Assembly (NCBI RefSeq): GCF_041438865.1 | Contig: NZ_CP109450.1 | Span: 7,839,630 to 7,903,629 of the forward strand | Direction of reading: 5' to 3' | DNA length: 64,000 nucleotides | Source: Streptomyces sp. NBC_01471 | GTDB lineage: Bacteria > Actinomycetota > Actinomycetes > Streptomycetales > Streptomycetaceae | Shown here: positions 38,691 through 47,818 of the stretch, in pieces | Layout: every line of letters begins with the position of its first letter | Numbering within the stretch: position 1 is the first letter of the stretch | The notes under the pieces: generated by a model | What the model was told of the DNA's origin: nothing | What the model saw: the letters and a program-made list of their open reading frames with translations, nothing else | Database searches by the model: none | Translations under genes and position numbers: made by a program

Positions 38691-38731
38691 TCCATTCGGG
38701 GCAGTGCCGTACCGGGCACTATGATCCGGGC

Positions 38732-39127
38732 GTGACGATCAAGTACGAGTGGCGGGGCAACTTCGATAACGCATTCCTCGACGCGTTGCACGCCGACGGC
38801 TTCGGTTCCCCGGTCACTCAGACCGACTGGCGAGCACGACTTGAGCGCCACAGCCTCGGCTGGGTCTGCGCGTGGGAAGACGGCTCCCTGATCGGATTCG
38901 TCAACGTTGTCTGGGACGGCGGAGCACACGCCTTCGTTCTGGATACGGTGGTCGCCCGGCATCTTCGGTCGAGAGGGGTTGGCACCGAGCTTCTCGCAGT
39001 TGCGGCCAAGGAGGCCCGTGCCGCGAAGTGCGAGTGGCTCCACGTCGACTTCGAGGAACATCTGCGTTCGTTCTATTTCGATGCCTGTGGCTTCCGGGAG
39101 ACACCAGCGGGGCTGATCGCCCTCTGA
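38732..39127 (+). CDS. GNAT-family N-acetyltransferase
   Basis: The 131-residue single-domain acetyltransferase shows the acetyl-CoA pyrophosphate loop RHLRSRGVGTELLAVAAKEA after beta-4 (AHAFVLDTVVA), and a C-terminal YFDACGFRETPAGL. GTG 38732 is chosen because conserved sequence starts right after it; the frame is open further upstream into the ISL3 remnant. Substrate unknown. 39128-39533, between this gene and the LuxR regulator, shows no convincing gene. Confidence 0.82.
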   Translation: MTIKYEWRGNFDNAFLDALHADGFGSPVTQTDWRARLERHSLGWVCAWEDGSLIGFVNVVWDGGAHAFVLDTVVARHLRSRGVGTELLAVAAKEARAAKCEWLHVDFEEHLRSFYFDACGFRETPAGLIAL

Positions 39128-39533
39128 CACCACGGCCCGACCCTCTCGGCCCTGGTGCACACCGCCCATTCTCAGCCGTCACCCACCGTGCCGGCACCAC
39201 ACAACCCGCTTTCTCATGGCGACCGACGCCTCCGGCCCGGCCCGGCCCGAAGCCGACTCCACCGCGGTCGCCGGCGCCCGGCTCCACGGCGTCGTTGAAG
39301 GCCGGCTGCGATCGGGAGTGGCAAGTCCCCCGACCCGCTGGCGGGTTGCACGGCCGACGGCGCCAACGGCACTGGGCCGTACACCTGGGCCGTTCTCGGC
39401 TCCTGCCTGGCCCACGCTGCCCGGCACCGCTCCTCGCCGCTGTCGGAGCGCCCGGGTACGTCCACGTCATCGGGGCGACGGCACCTGACGCCGTGCGCAC
39501 CGGAGATCACCGGACAGCCCTTACGCTGTCGCC

Positions 39534-42269
39534 ATGAACGAACCGGGCCTGAGCAGTCGTCGGGGTCTTGGCACCTATCTCGCTCAAGGCCTGGGCCGTG
39601 CCCTCGCCCCCGGCTCTCAGGGGCCGTCGGCGTTCGTCGTCACGGGTGGGACGGGTGCGGGTAAGAGCTGGACGCTGCGTGAGGTGTGCTCCGAGCTGCG
39701 AGAAGCGCTGCCGGATGCCTCGGCCTCGCTCCGGCAGGCCGGGGCAGCTCACCTGGCGGACAAGGCGCCGTACGGGCTGGCGAAGAGTCTTCTCGGTGTG
39801 GACCTCGCGTCCCCGGTGCCCGCCGACGCCGAGGACAGGTTGCTGGCACGTCTCGACGCCCTGTGTGCGACGGCTCCGCTGGTCCTCGTCATCGACGACG
39901 CGCACGAGGCGGACGCCGCTTCCCTCGCTGTGCTGAACCGGATGGTGGCGGCATCCCGTGATCTCCCGCTCGCCCTGCTCGTAGGGCGGCGGCCCAGCCC
40001 CGAGCGGGAATACCTCAAGCGTCTGCTGTCCAGTCCGATCGTCCGCGAGACCGTGCTGCCTCCGCTGGACGAGAGGGATGTCGACGCCCTGGTCCACGAG
40101 CACACGGGACGGTGGCCGACCGGCCGCCTGCGCTCGGCGCTGCTGCCGCACCGGGGCAACCCGCTGCGCCTGACCACCTTGCTCGACGACCTGGATCGCG
40201 CCGGCGTCCTCGACACCGGCGACGTGCTGGAACTGCGTCCCGGCCCCCAGGCGGACGACATGACCCGGCGCTCCCTGGACGAAGCCGTCACGTCCGCCGT
40301 ACAGGCGCTGGAGGGCCCGGCCAGAGAGGTCGCACGGATCCTCGCCGTCCTCGGGCGGCCCGCGGCGACGGAGGAGATCGCAGCGGTCGCGCAGCTGGAG
40401 CCGATCAGACTCGTGGAGGCCGTGCAGGTCCTGGTCGACCGCGGGGTGGCGTCGTTCGACGCCGACGAGCTGCTGGGCTTCACCCACGCCGGGTACCGCG
40501 TCGCCGTCGAGCGCGGGACCCCCGCCCCGCTGCTGCGGGTCCTCCACTCCGCCGCTGCACAGCAGGCGGACCCCGCCGACCGCATCAGACACGTGATCGC
40601 GTCCGGAGCCACTCCGAAGGCAGTTCTCTCCGCGGTCCAGGACGCCGAGAACGATCTCGCCCACGCCCCGGCCGTGGAGGCGGACCTGCTCGCTCTCCCC
40701 ACGGCGGCGACGGGGGCGTCCATGGCCGGTGTGGCGCTCGCCGTCCGGCGGGCGCGAGCGCTGTCCCGCTCGGGTCAGATGACCCAGGCGGAGACCGTGG
40801 CGCGCACCGCGCTCCTTCATGCCACCGAGCCGCGGCAGACCGATGAGCTCCGGCTGGTGCTGATCTTCGCGCTGAGCGCCCGGGGCGAGGCCCACGAGGC
40901 TCTGTCCCTGATGAACGAGGCCCTCGACGAGGCCTCGCCCTCACGTGCGCGTGATGTCCTCCAGCAGCAGCACCGCCAGCTGACCCAGCTCGGCGGCCTG
41001 GAGCCGCTGGCTTTGCGGCCACCGACCGCGAACCCGCTGGCCCTGACGCTGACCGGGCTGGTCACGGAGGCCGTACGGCTGTGCCTCACCGGATCCCCTC
41101 ATCTGGCCGTGGAGCTGGCCTGGGAGGCTTCACGCCGGCACATGTCCCGAGGCGTCAGACCGTATGAAGGGTCTTCCAGCGACATCTGGCCTCCGTTCGT
41201 CGAGCTCGCCGCAAGTGGCCCGCGAGCGGCGTACGACGCCGTGCGGGAGGTCCAGCGGCTGGCGGACGAGCGTGCGGCGCAGTGGCAGAGCGTCCCCCAC
41301 CAGCTCCTGCGTGCTTCGATCGATATGAGCGCAGGCCGGTTGGACGACGCGGCCGCCGCTTTCGACGCCGGTCTTGAACTCGCGGACTCGATGGAATTCG
41401 GCTGGACCTCGCACGCCGTGGGATCACGAGCCATGATCGATGTCCTGCGGGGCGATCCGGACGCTGCCGAGACGCGGCTCGCACACTGGAACAGCGAGCC
41501 GAGGCCGCTCATCTTCGGCCTTCCGCAGCCCGGACGAGCAGAGGTGTCGCTGCTGGAGGCGCGCCGGCGGTACGCGGAGGCCGCACGTCTGGCCCGTACC
41601 GTGTGGCGGACCGCGTCCGAGCAGCACCTGTACACCTGGCTCACCACCGTGGCCCCGGAGTTCGGCCGAGCCGCGCTGCTGGGAGGTGACGAGGCGTTCT
41701 GCGCGACGATCGCCCAGGACCTGCGGCAGCTGCCGCGTCCGCTGCCGCCCCCGCTCGCGGCCTCGGTACGGCTGGCGGAGGCCCTCGCGTGTCCGGACCC
41801 CGGCGCCGCGACGGCGAAGGCATGCGCGGCCGCGGCGGAGGCGGAGTCCATCGGCGAGACGCTCACGGCACTGACCGCGTGGGAAGAGGCGGCGGTGGCC
41901 GCCGCGAAGTCGGGATCCAAAGACGAGGCGCGGCAGTATGCCCGGCAAGCCCTGGAAATCGCCCTGAACGCCGGCGCGGCCGGAGTCGCCCAACGTGTCA
42001 GGGCAAGACTGCGCGCACTCGACGTACGGCTGAAGGACACCCGCAACCGCTATCGCCCGCTCACGGGATGGGACGCCCTGACCCCTACGGAAACCCAGGT
42101 CGCCGAGATGGTCACCGCCGGTCTGTCCGGTCCGGACATCGCCCGGGCGATGTCCGTCTCGACCCGCACGGTGCAGACCCACGTTTCCCACAGCCTGGCC
42201 AAGCTCGGCGTGGCCAGCCGTATCGAGCTGGCAGCCGCAGTCCGCGCACGGTCGCAGCGTCCGCTCTGA
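39534..42269 (+). CDS. Large ATP-binding LuxR-family regulator (LAL type)
   Basis: The 911-residue protein has an N-terminal AAA-type ATPase domain (Walker A GGTGAGKSWT near residue 40, Walker B LVLVIDDAHEADAA near 115), a long helical TPR-like middle and a C-terminal LuxR helix-turn-helix (LTPTETQVAEMVTAGLSGPD, then IARAMSVSTRTVQTHV). LAL regulators activate adjacent metabolic or antibiotic genes in response to ligand and ATP. It lies directly upstream of the exporter, dioxygenase and ALDH genes on the same strand, so it is a good candidate for their regulator. Confidence 0.92.
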   Translation: MNEPGLSSRRGLGTYLAQGLGRALAPGSQGPSAFVVTGGTGAGKSWTLREVCSELREALPDASASLRQAGAAHLADKAPYGLAKSLLGVDLASPVPADAEDRLLARLDALCATAPLVLVIDDAHEADAASLAVLNRMVAASRDLPLALLVGRRPSPEREYLKRLLSSPIVRETVLPPLDERDVDALVHEHTGRWPTGRLRSALLPHRGNPLRLTTLLDDLDRAGVLDTGDVLELRPGPQADDMTRRSLDEAVTSAVQALEGPAREVARILAVLGRPAATEEIAAVAQLEPIRLVEAVQVLVDRGVASFDADELLGFTHAGYRVAVERGTPAPLLRVLHSAAAQQADPADRIRHVIASGATPKAVLSAVQDAENDLAHAPAVEADLLALPTAATGASMAGVALAVRRARALSRSGQMTQAETVARTALLHATEPRQTDELRLVLIFALSARGEAHEALSLMNEALDEASPSRARDVLQQQHRQLTQLGGLEPLALRPPTANPLALTLTGLVTEAVRLCLTGSPHLAVELAWEASRRHMSRGVRPYEGSSSDIWPPFVELAASGPRAAYDAVREVQRLADERAAQWQSVPHQLLRASIDMSAGRLDDAAAAFDAGLELADSMEFGWTSHAVGSRAMIDVLRGDPDAAETRLAHWNSEPRPLIFGLPQPGRAEVSLLEARRRYAEAARLARTVWRTASEQHLYTWLTTVAPEFGRAALLGGDEAFCATIAQDLRQLPRPLPPPLAASVRLAEALACPDPGAATAKACAAAAEAESIGETLTALTAWEEAAVAAAKSGSKDEARQYARQALEIALNAGAAGVAQRVRARLRALDVRLKDTRNRYRPLTGWDALTPTETQVAEMVTAGLSGPDIARAMSVSTRTVQTHVSHSLAKLGVASRIELAAAVRARSQRPL

Positions 42270-42525
42270 GGGAACCGACATGAGCTTCCGCGGCCATGAC
42301 CAGCGCGCTGCGTACGCCGGGCCCACGATGCCGCCCCGTCTTCGCGGTGGGGCTCACGGACACCGGGGATCGTGCGGTCTGCCGCACCGGCACGTCCACG
42401 GGGCGGCGCACGGGGCAGGGCATGCGCCGATGGCCCCGAGATCTCTGTCATTCGACGGACGCTAAGTCCTGCCGCTCCGACCAGCATGGCGAGTGCACCA
42501 ATCGTTCCGCTATCGGAGAGAAACC

Positions 42526-42786
42526 GTGAGAGTCTCCCTTTTCCTGCTCGGCCTGGCCTCCTGGGTCCTGTTCGCGGCGAGTACAGCCGTACTGGGCGCG
42601 GATGCGGCGGGCCGTGCCGCGCCGGCCGCCTTGCTCGGGTCCGTCCTCCTGGTCCTGAGCCGCGTATCCACCGCTGGCCCGAAGACCGCCGGTGCCGCCG
42701 CTGCGGTGAGCTCCGGCGGCACCGAGGACTCAGCCGTGATCGACAGCAGGGCCGGCCTGGCCCGGCGGACAGGGGTGCGAGCATGA
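42526..42786 (+). CDS. Small membrane protein
   Basis: The 86-residue protein has two hydrophobic segments (VSLFLLGLASWVLFAASTAV and AAPAALLGSVLLVLSRV) and a polar tail. GTG 42526 has GGAGAG 5-8 nt upstream. Its TGA overlaps the ATG of the following MFS exporter (ATGA), so the two are translationally coupled and the product may assist the exporter. Family not recognised. Confidence 0.65.
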   Translation: MRVSLFLLGLASWVLFAASTAVLGADAAGRAAPAALLGSVLLVLSRVSTAGPKTAGAAAAVSSGGTEDSAVIDSRAGLARRTGVRA

Positions 42787-44222
42787 GCATGACCGCACAG
42801 CAGGAAGCCGTCACGGGCCGGCCGAGCCGCGCGGCCTGGACGACGCTGATCGCCATGACCGGCGGACTGGCCATGATCATGCTGGACCAGACGGTGGTCA
42901 CCGTGGCCCTGCCGACGATGACGAAGTCCCTGTCGTTGTCGGCGAGCGGGCAGCAGTGGATCGTCAATGCCTACGTCCTGGCCATGGCGGCGACCGTTGC
43001 CATGGGAGGCAAACTCGGCACCAAGCTCGGCCCGGTCACCACGTTCCGTGTCGGCATCTGGATCTTCTTCGCCGCCTCCGCACTGTGCGGACTCGCACCG
43101 GCCGCCTCGGCCGGACCGGCTTGGCTCATCACGGCCCGCATCGCCCAGGGCCTCGGGGCGGCGCTGATGATGCCGGTCAGTTCGAGCATCGTGATGAATG
43201 CCTTCCCCGCCTCCATGCGTGGCCGCGCCATGGGCATCTACGCGGGCATCAGCCAGCTCTTTCTGGCTCTCGGGCCCCTTGTGGGCGGAACACTCACCGA
43301 GTGGGTCAGCTGGCGTGCGGTGTTCTGGCTGAACGTACCCGTCGGCCTGGCCGCGCTCCTCCTGATCAGGCGGGCCCGTCCGGCCAACCCCAAGCAGCCG
43401 GGCCTGACCGTGTCCGTCCCTCAGGCACTGCTGCTCGTGCTCGCTGTCGGCACCACCGTCTACGGGCTCCAGGAAGCGTCCGAGTGGACATGGGGCTCAG
43501 CCCGCACCCTCTCCGTGCTGGCCGTCGGCCTGTCGCTGACCGCCGTCTTCATCGCCACGCAACTGCGCTCCGCCGACCCCCTGGTGAAGATCAAGCTGTT
43601 GGGGCACCGCAGCTTCAACGGGAATGTCATCGTGTTGCTGGCCACGCAGTTCAGTATGATCGGGCTGGTGCTGTACGCGTCGCTGTACACGCAGAACCTG
43701 CTGGGATACGGACCGGTCCGCTCGGGCTGCGCCTCGCTGGCGCTCATCCTGCCGCTCATGCTGGGCGCCCAGATAGCCGGACGCTGGTACGACCGCTCGG
43801 GACCGCGGCCTCCGCTGCTGACCGGGCTGTCCCTGACCACCGCCGGTAGCGTCCTGTGGGCCTTGTCGCTCACCCGGATCGAGTACCTGGCCAACGTTCC
43901 CGGCATGATCCTGGTCGGTCTCGGGCTGGGGCTCGTCATCTCCCCGGTCAACACCGACGCCCTCAGCCGGGTGCCGGCCGCCGACCGTCCGCAGGCCTCC
44001 GGCATCGTCCAGACCGTCCGGCAACTCGGCGGAACCCTGGGGGTGGCCGTCATCGGCACGGTCGTCCTCACCCATATGCACCCCGTCGCGCCCGCCGACC
44101 GTCTCCACGACATGGCCGTGGCCACGCAGTACGGGTACTTCGTCGCCGCCGCGGTCCTCGCCGCGGGTCTGGTGGCGGCAGCATGCCTCCTGGCCAGGGG
44201 AAAGCCCGACATGACGGACTGA
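42783..44222 (+). CDS. MFS exporter, DHA2 (14-TM) family
   Basis: The 479-residue protein has DHA2 hallmarks: LDQTVVTVALPTM in TM1 (motif D1), the antiporter motif region RIAQGLGAALMMPVSSSIVM (TM4-5) and a WRAVFWLNVPVGLAALLL motif before a cytoplasmic loop. It is probably a proton-coupled drug or metabolite exporter. The start overlaps the upstream small membrane protein. Genes on both sides suggest coordinate control by the LAL regulator. Confidence 0.92.
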   Translation: MSMTAQQEAVTGRPSRAAWTTLIAMTGGLAMIMLDQTVVTVALPTMTKSLSLSASGQQWIVNAYVLAMAATVAMGGKLGTKLGPVTTFRVGIWIFFAASALCGLAPAASAGPAWLITARIAQGLGAALMMPVSSSIVMNAFPASMRGRAMGIYAGISQLFLALGPLVGGTLTEWVSWRAVFWLNVPVGLAALLLIRRARPANPKQPGLTVSVPQALLLVLAVGTTVYGLQEASEWTWGSARTLSVLAVGLSLTAVFIATQLRSADPLVKIKLLGHRSFNGNVIVLLATQFSMIGLVLYASLYTQNLLGYGPVRSGCASLALILPLMLGAQIAGRWYDRSGPRPPLLTGLSLTTAGSVLWALSLTRIEYLANVPGMILVGLGLGLVISPVNTDALSRVPAADRPQASGIVQTVRQLGGTLGVAVIGTVVLTHMHPVAPADRLHDMAVATQYGYFVAAAVLAAGLVAAACLLARGKPDMTD

Positions 44223-44376
44223 GCCCCTTGGCCCTTCCGTGGCCGGGTCCGCCGGAGCCGGCAGCGAGTTCGTCCACGGTGCTCGCTGCCGCAACCCCTC
44301 CGCCGCAGCCCGGCTTTCCGCGCAGGAGCCGCAGTGGCCCCTGCATACGTTCCGAACCTGTCATCGAGGTGACACC

Positions 44377-45690
44377 ATGAATGACACTCCGCAGCATCTG
44401 GCCGGCAACTACGCGCCGGTCACCGAGGAACTCACCGCCTACGACCTGCCCGTGACCGGAACCCTCCCGCCCGAGCTGTCCGGCTGGTACCTGCGCAACG
44501 GCCCCAACCCGGCCGACGTGGCCTCCGGGCACTGGTTCTTCGGCGACGGCATGATCCACGGCGTCCGCCTCGAAGGCGGGCGCGCCGTCTCCTACCGCAA
44601 CCGCTGGGTCCGCACCACCAAGTTCACCGACGGCGCGCAGATGACGGACGACAAGGGCAACCGGGATCTGACCGCGGGCAATGCCAACACCCACGTCGTA
44701 CGGCATGCCGGGCGCACCCTCGCCCTGGTCGAGACGGCCCTGCCGTACGAGCTGACCTGCGACCTGGACACCAAGGGACCCTACGACTTCGGCGGGCGGC
44801 TGAACACGGCCATGACGGCCCATCCGAAGACCTGCCCGGTCACCGGGGAGCTGCACTTCTTCGGCCACGCCATCCGGGGCCGGACCCTGCTCACCTATCA
44901 CCGTGCCGACGCCAACGGCGAGCTCGTCATCAGCCGGCCCATCGAGGTGCCCGGACCGACGATGATGCACGACTTCGCGCTCACCGCCGAGCACGTCGTA
45001 TTCATGGACCTGCCCGTCGTCTTCGACCTCCAGGCCGCCAAAATGGGAACGATGCCCTACACCTGGAGCGATGACTACGGCGCCCGGTTCGGTGTCCTGC
45101 GTCGGAACGACCCCCACGGGGAGGTCCGGTGGTTCGACATCGACCCCTGCTACATCTTCCACACCCTCAACGCCTACGACGCGCCCGACGGCACCATCGT
45201 GCTGCATGCAATGCGCTACCCGGAACTGTGGCGGAAGCCCGCCGACGACAAGCCGTCCGCGGACACCTCGGCCGTCCTGTGGAAATGGACCATCGATCCC
45301 AGGACCGGCACGGTCCGTGAAGAGCAGGTCGACGACCGCTCGGGCGAGTTCCCGCGCACGGACGACCGGCTGCTCGGTCTCAACTCCACTTATGGCCACA
45401 TGACGAGCGGGAACGCCCTGGTCCGCTACGACCTCACCACCGGCGCCTCCTCCGCACACGATTTCGGTTCCGGCCGCACACCTGGTGAGGCCGCGTTCGT
45501 CGCCGCCGACGACAAGGCCGGCGGCCTCGGCTGGCTCGCCACCTACGTCTACGACGCCGGCACCGACCGAAGTGACCTGGTCCTCCTCGACTCGGACAAC
45601 CTCGGTGCCGCCCCCGTGGCCACCATCCATCTGCCCTCCCGTGTCCCGTTCGGGTTCCACGGCAACTGGCTCGCCGACAGCGGCGCCTGA
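44377..45690 (+). CDS. Carotenoid/stilbene cleavage dioxygenase (RPE65 superfamily)
   Basis: The 437-residue enzyme opens with GWYLRNGPNP and HWFFGDGMIHG, hallmarks of the superfamily. The four iron-binding histidines can be placed in MTAHPKT, MMHDFALT, IFHTLNAY and FGFHGNW. The family cleaves C=C bonds of carotenoids, apocarotenoids or lignin-derived stilbenes and phenylpropenes using Fe(II) and O2, giving aldehydes. The next gene is an aldehyde dehydrogenase, fitting stepwise cleavage and oxidation. There is no signal peptide. A terminator-like hairpin follows at 45838-45864. Confidence 0.92.
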   Translation: MNDTPQHLAGNYAPVTEELTAYDLPVTGTLPPELSGWYLRNGPNPADVASGHWFFGDGMIHGVRLEGGRAVSYRNRWVRTTKFTDGAQMTDDKGNRDLTAGNANTHVVRHAGRTLALVETALPYELTCDLDTKGPYDFGGRLNTAMTAHPKTCPVTGELHFFGHAIRGRTLLTYHRADANGELVISRPIEVPGPTMMHDFALTAEHVVFMDLPVVFDLQAAKMGTMPYTWSDDYGARFGVLRRNDPHGEVRWFDIDPCYIFHTLNAYDAPDGTIVLHAMRYPELWRKPADDKPSADTSAVLWKWTIDPRTGTVREEQVDDRSGEFPRTDDRLLGLNSTYGHMTSGNALVRYDLTTGASSAHDFGSGRTPGEAAFVAADDKAGGLGWLATYVYDAGTDRSDLVLLDSDNLGAAPVATIHLPSRVPFGFHGNWLADSGA

Positions 45691-45837
45691 CCCTCCCGGC
45701 CCTCGGCCGCCTCGTCGGGGGAGCGGATGCCCCGGCCCCACCGGACGGCGGCCGGGGAAGCACCACCGTGCTCCGGGTGAGCCAAGGCGGACTGACCGCA
45801 GGAGCACGCTCGTCGGGGCAGGCCCCGGTATGAGTGC

Positions 45838-45864
45838 GGGCCCCGAACTTCTCCTTCGGGGCCC
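45838..45864 (+). terminator. Hairpin after dioxygenase gene
   Basis: Perfect 10-bp arms GGGCCCCGAA / TTCGGGGCCC enclose CTTCTCC. It lies about 150 nt after the dioxygenase stop and 130 nt before the ALDH start, so the ALDH may have its own promoter. No other gene is seen in 45691-45993. Confidence 0.65.
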
Positions 45865-45993
45865 ACCCCGCGGTGCACCGGCAGGCCTGCCGCATGCCCG
45901 GTGCACCCAACCACCCCACATCGGCAGATGACCGCGTCCCCGTCGTCGTGTTCGTCTGCCGGTGGAACCACGGCGTCCGAAGGAGGCCCTCCC

Positions 45994-47332
45994 GTGAACA
46001 TCCCTGCCCTCACCACATTCAGCAGTGCCGAAGCGAACACACTCGTCGGCCGACTGCGTCACACGTTCCGCACCGGACGCACCAGGCCGGTCGCCTGGCG
46101 CAAGGAGCAGCTCTCCCGGCTACGGGCGCTCCTCGTCGAGAACCGGGAGGCCATCGCGGACGCACTGCACGAGGATCTGCACAAGAGCCGCGACGAGGTC
46201 GAAGGCCTGGAGATCGGGGGTACGCTCCGCGAAGTCGACACGTACCTGGAACACCTCGACGCATGGCTGACGCCCCAGCCGGCCGCCGTTCCCGGCTCCT
46301 TCCCGAACGGCACAGCGGCACGGACCCAGCTCGACCCCCTGGGCGTCGTCCTGGTCATCTCGGCCTGGAACTATCCGGTCAACCTCCTCCTGGTGCCGGT
46401 CGCGGGCGCGCTGGCGGCCGGCAACGCCGTCGTCGTCAAACCGGCCGAATACGCGGCCGCCACCTCCGCGCTGCTGACCCGGCTGCTGGTGCACTACCTC
46501 GACAACGACGCGGTAGCCGTCGTCCAAGGTGGCGCCGAGGAGACGACGCTTCTGCTGGCCCAGCCGTTCGACCACATCTTCTACACCGGCAACGGCACCG
46601 TCGGCCGCGTCGTGATGAGCGCCGCAGCCGCCCATCTGACCCCCGGTCACCCTCGAACTCGGCGGCAAATCACCCGTATTCGTCGACCGCGACGCAGACC
46701 TGCGGGTCGTCGCCGAGCGCCTGGCGCGGACCAAGTTCATCAACGCCGGACAGACCTGCGTCGCCCCCGACTACGTACTGGCAGACCGTCACACCGCCAA
46801 GTCCCTGGAGACCGAGCTGATCCAGGCGGTGCACGCACTCTTCGGAAGCGACCCGCAACTGGCCGACGCCTACGGGCGCATCATCAACGAGCGCCACTTC
46901 GACCGGCTCACCGCGCTCCTTCACGCGGGCCGGATCGTGACCGGCGGGCAGAGCGAACGCGGGGACAGATACATCGCTCCCACCGTCCTGGCCGACATCC
47001 GGCCCGACGACCCGGTCATGCGCGAGGAGATATTCGGCCCCATCCTGCCGATCCTGACCGTCGCGGACCTGGACGAGGCGATCACCTTCATCAACGACCG
47101 TGACAAGCCACTCGCCCTGTACGCGTTCACGGGCAACGACACCACACGGCAACGGCTCGGCGCTGAGACCTCCTCCGGCGGGCTCAACTTCGGCTTGCCG
47201 ATGTATCACCTCTCCGTCACCGATCTCCCCTTCGGAGGTGTCGGAGCAAGCGGCCAGGGGAACTACCACGGCCGCTACTCGATCGAGACCTTCAGCCACC
47301 GGAAGGCCGTCCTCGACGTCCCCTTGGCATAG
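45994..47332 (+). pseudogene. Aldehyde dehydrogenase (class 3-like), frameshifted
   Basis: The sequence encodes a ~446-residue ALDH3/coniferyl-aldehyde-dehydrogenase-like enzyme. The N-terminal part (DPLGVVLVISAWNYPVNLLL, GNAVVVKPAEYA, HIFYTGNGTVGRVV) is in one frame. From about 46640 it continues in another (LELGGKSPVFVDRDADL, catalytic Cys in NAGQTCVAPDYV, EEIFGPILPI, and LPFGGVGASGQGNYHGRYSI). The break falls in a run of five C (46640-46644); four C would restore TPVTLELGGKSP. GTG 45994 has AGGAGG 7 nt upstream. All catalytic residues are otherwise intact, so the gene may be functional if the indel is a base-call error. It would oxidise the aldehydes made by the dioxygenase. Confidence 0.85.
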
Positions 47333-47341
47333 GAGTCCTGA

Positions 47342-47491
47342 GACATAACCCCTCCGCCGCCGTACGGCGACGGCTCGCACATGGTGTCGCTGGGCAAGGT
47401 CTTCAAGACCATGAAGGAGACCGGCGCGGACGTGTCGGTCGAGCATGAGGAGACGGCCCGGGGCGGGCTTGCGGTGACCATCGGGTGCTGA
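47342..47491 (+). pseudogene. sdaA: L-serine ammonia-lyase C-terminal fragment
   Basis: About 45 codons read YGDGSHMVSLGKVFKTMKET then GADVSVEHEETARGGLAVTI and end at TGA 47489-47491. This matches the conserved C-terminus of SdaA (KTMxETGxDMxxKYKETARGGLAVN). The rest of the gene is absent. Confidence 0.65.
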
Positions 47492-47494
47492 ACC

Positions 47495-47748
47495 TCATCG
47501 CGTGCTGGGGGCTGCCGGGGGTTCCGGTCTCGATGCCTGTCGGATCTGCCTGCTCGCCGTCGACGCGACCGCGACGACCGCCAGGCAGGCCGCCAGGGCG
47601 GCGAAGGTCGGGACCGCGCCGAGGCTCTGCAGGGAGATGCCGCCGAGGAGGGTGCCCAGGGGGACGGTGCACCAGCCGATCATCCGGGAGACTCCGTACA
47701 CGCGTCCCTGGAGGCGGTCGGGGATCAGGGCGTAGCGGTAGGCGGCGT
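47495..47748 (-). pseudogene. MFS transporter C-terminal fragment
   Basis: On the minus strand: AAYRYALIPDRLQGRVYGVS then RMIGWCTVPLGTLLGGISLQ and a final hydrophobic helix (VPTFAALAACLAVVAVAST). This is the last two TM segments of an MFS drug exporter; no start or upstream portion remains. It and the adjacent sdaA fragment mark a recombination scar. 47749-47818 holds nothing else. Confidence 0.65.
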
Positions 47749-47818
47749 TGGCACGTCACGTGGGCGAACCTCTCGTGACGAACCCCCGGTGCATTACGTA
47801 ACGCGGTGGCCTCCCACT

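Noticed and set aside
44260..44290. GCAGCGAG...CTCGCTGC hairpin between exporter and dioxygenase
   Set aside because: Only 8-bp arms with a 13-nt loop; too weak to call a terminator with confidence.
44068..46062. 664-residue minus-strand open frame
   Set aside because: Shadow of the dioxygenase and neighbouring genes; composition is Gly/Arg/Val-rich with no domain.
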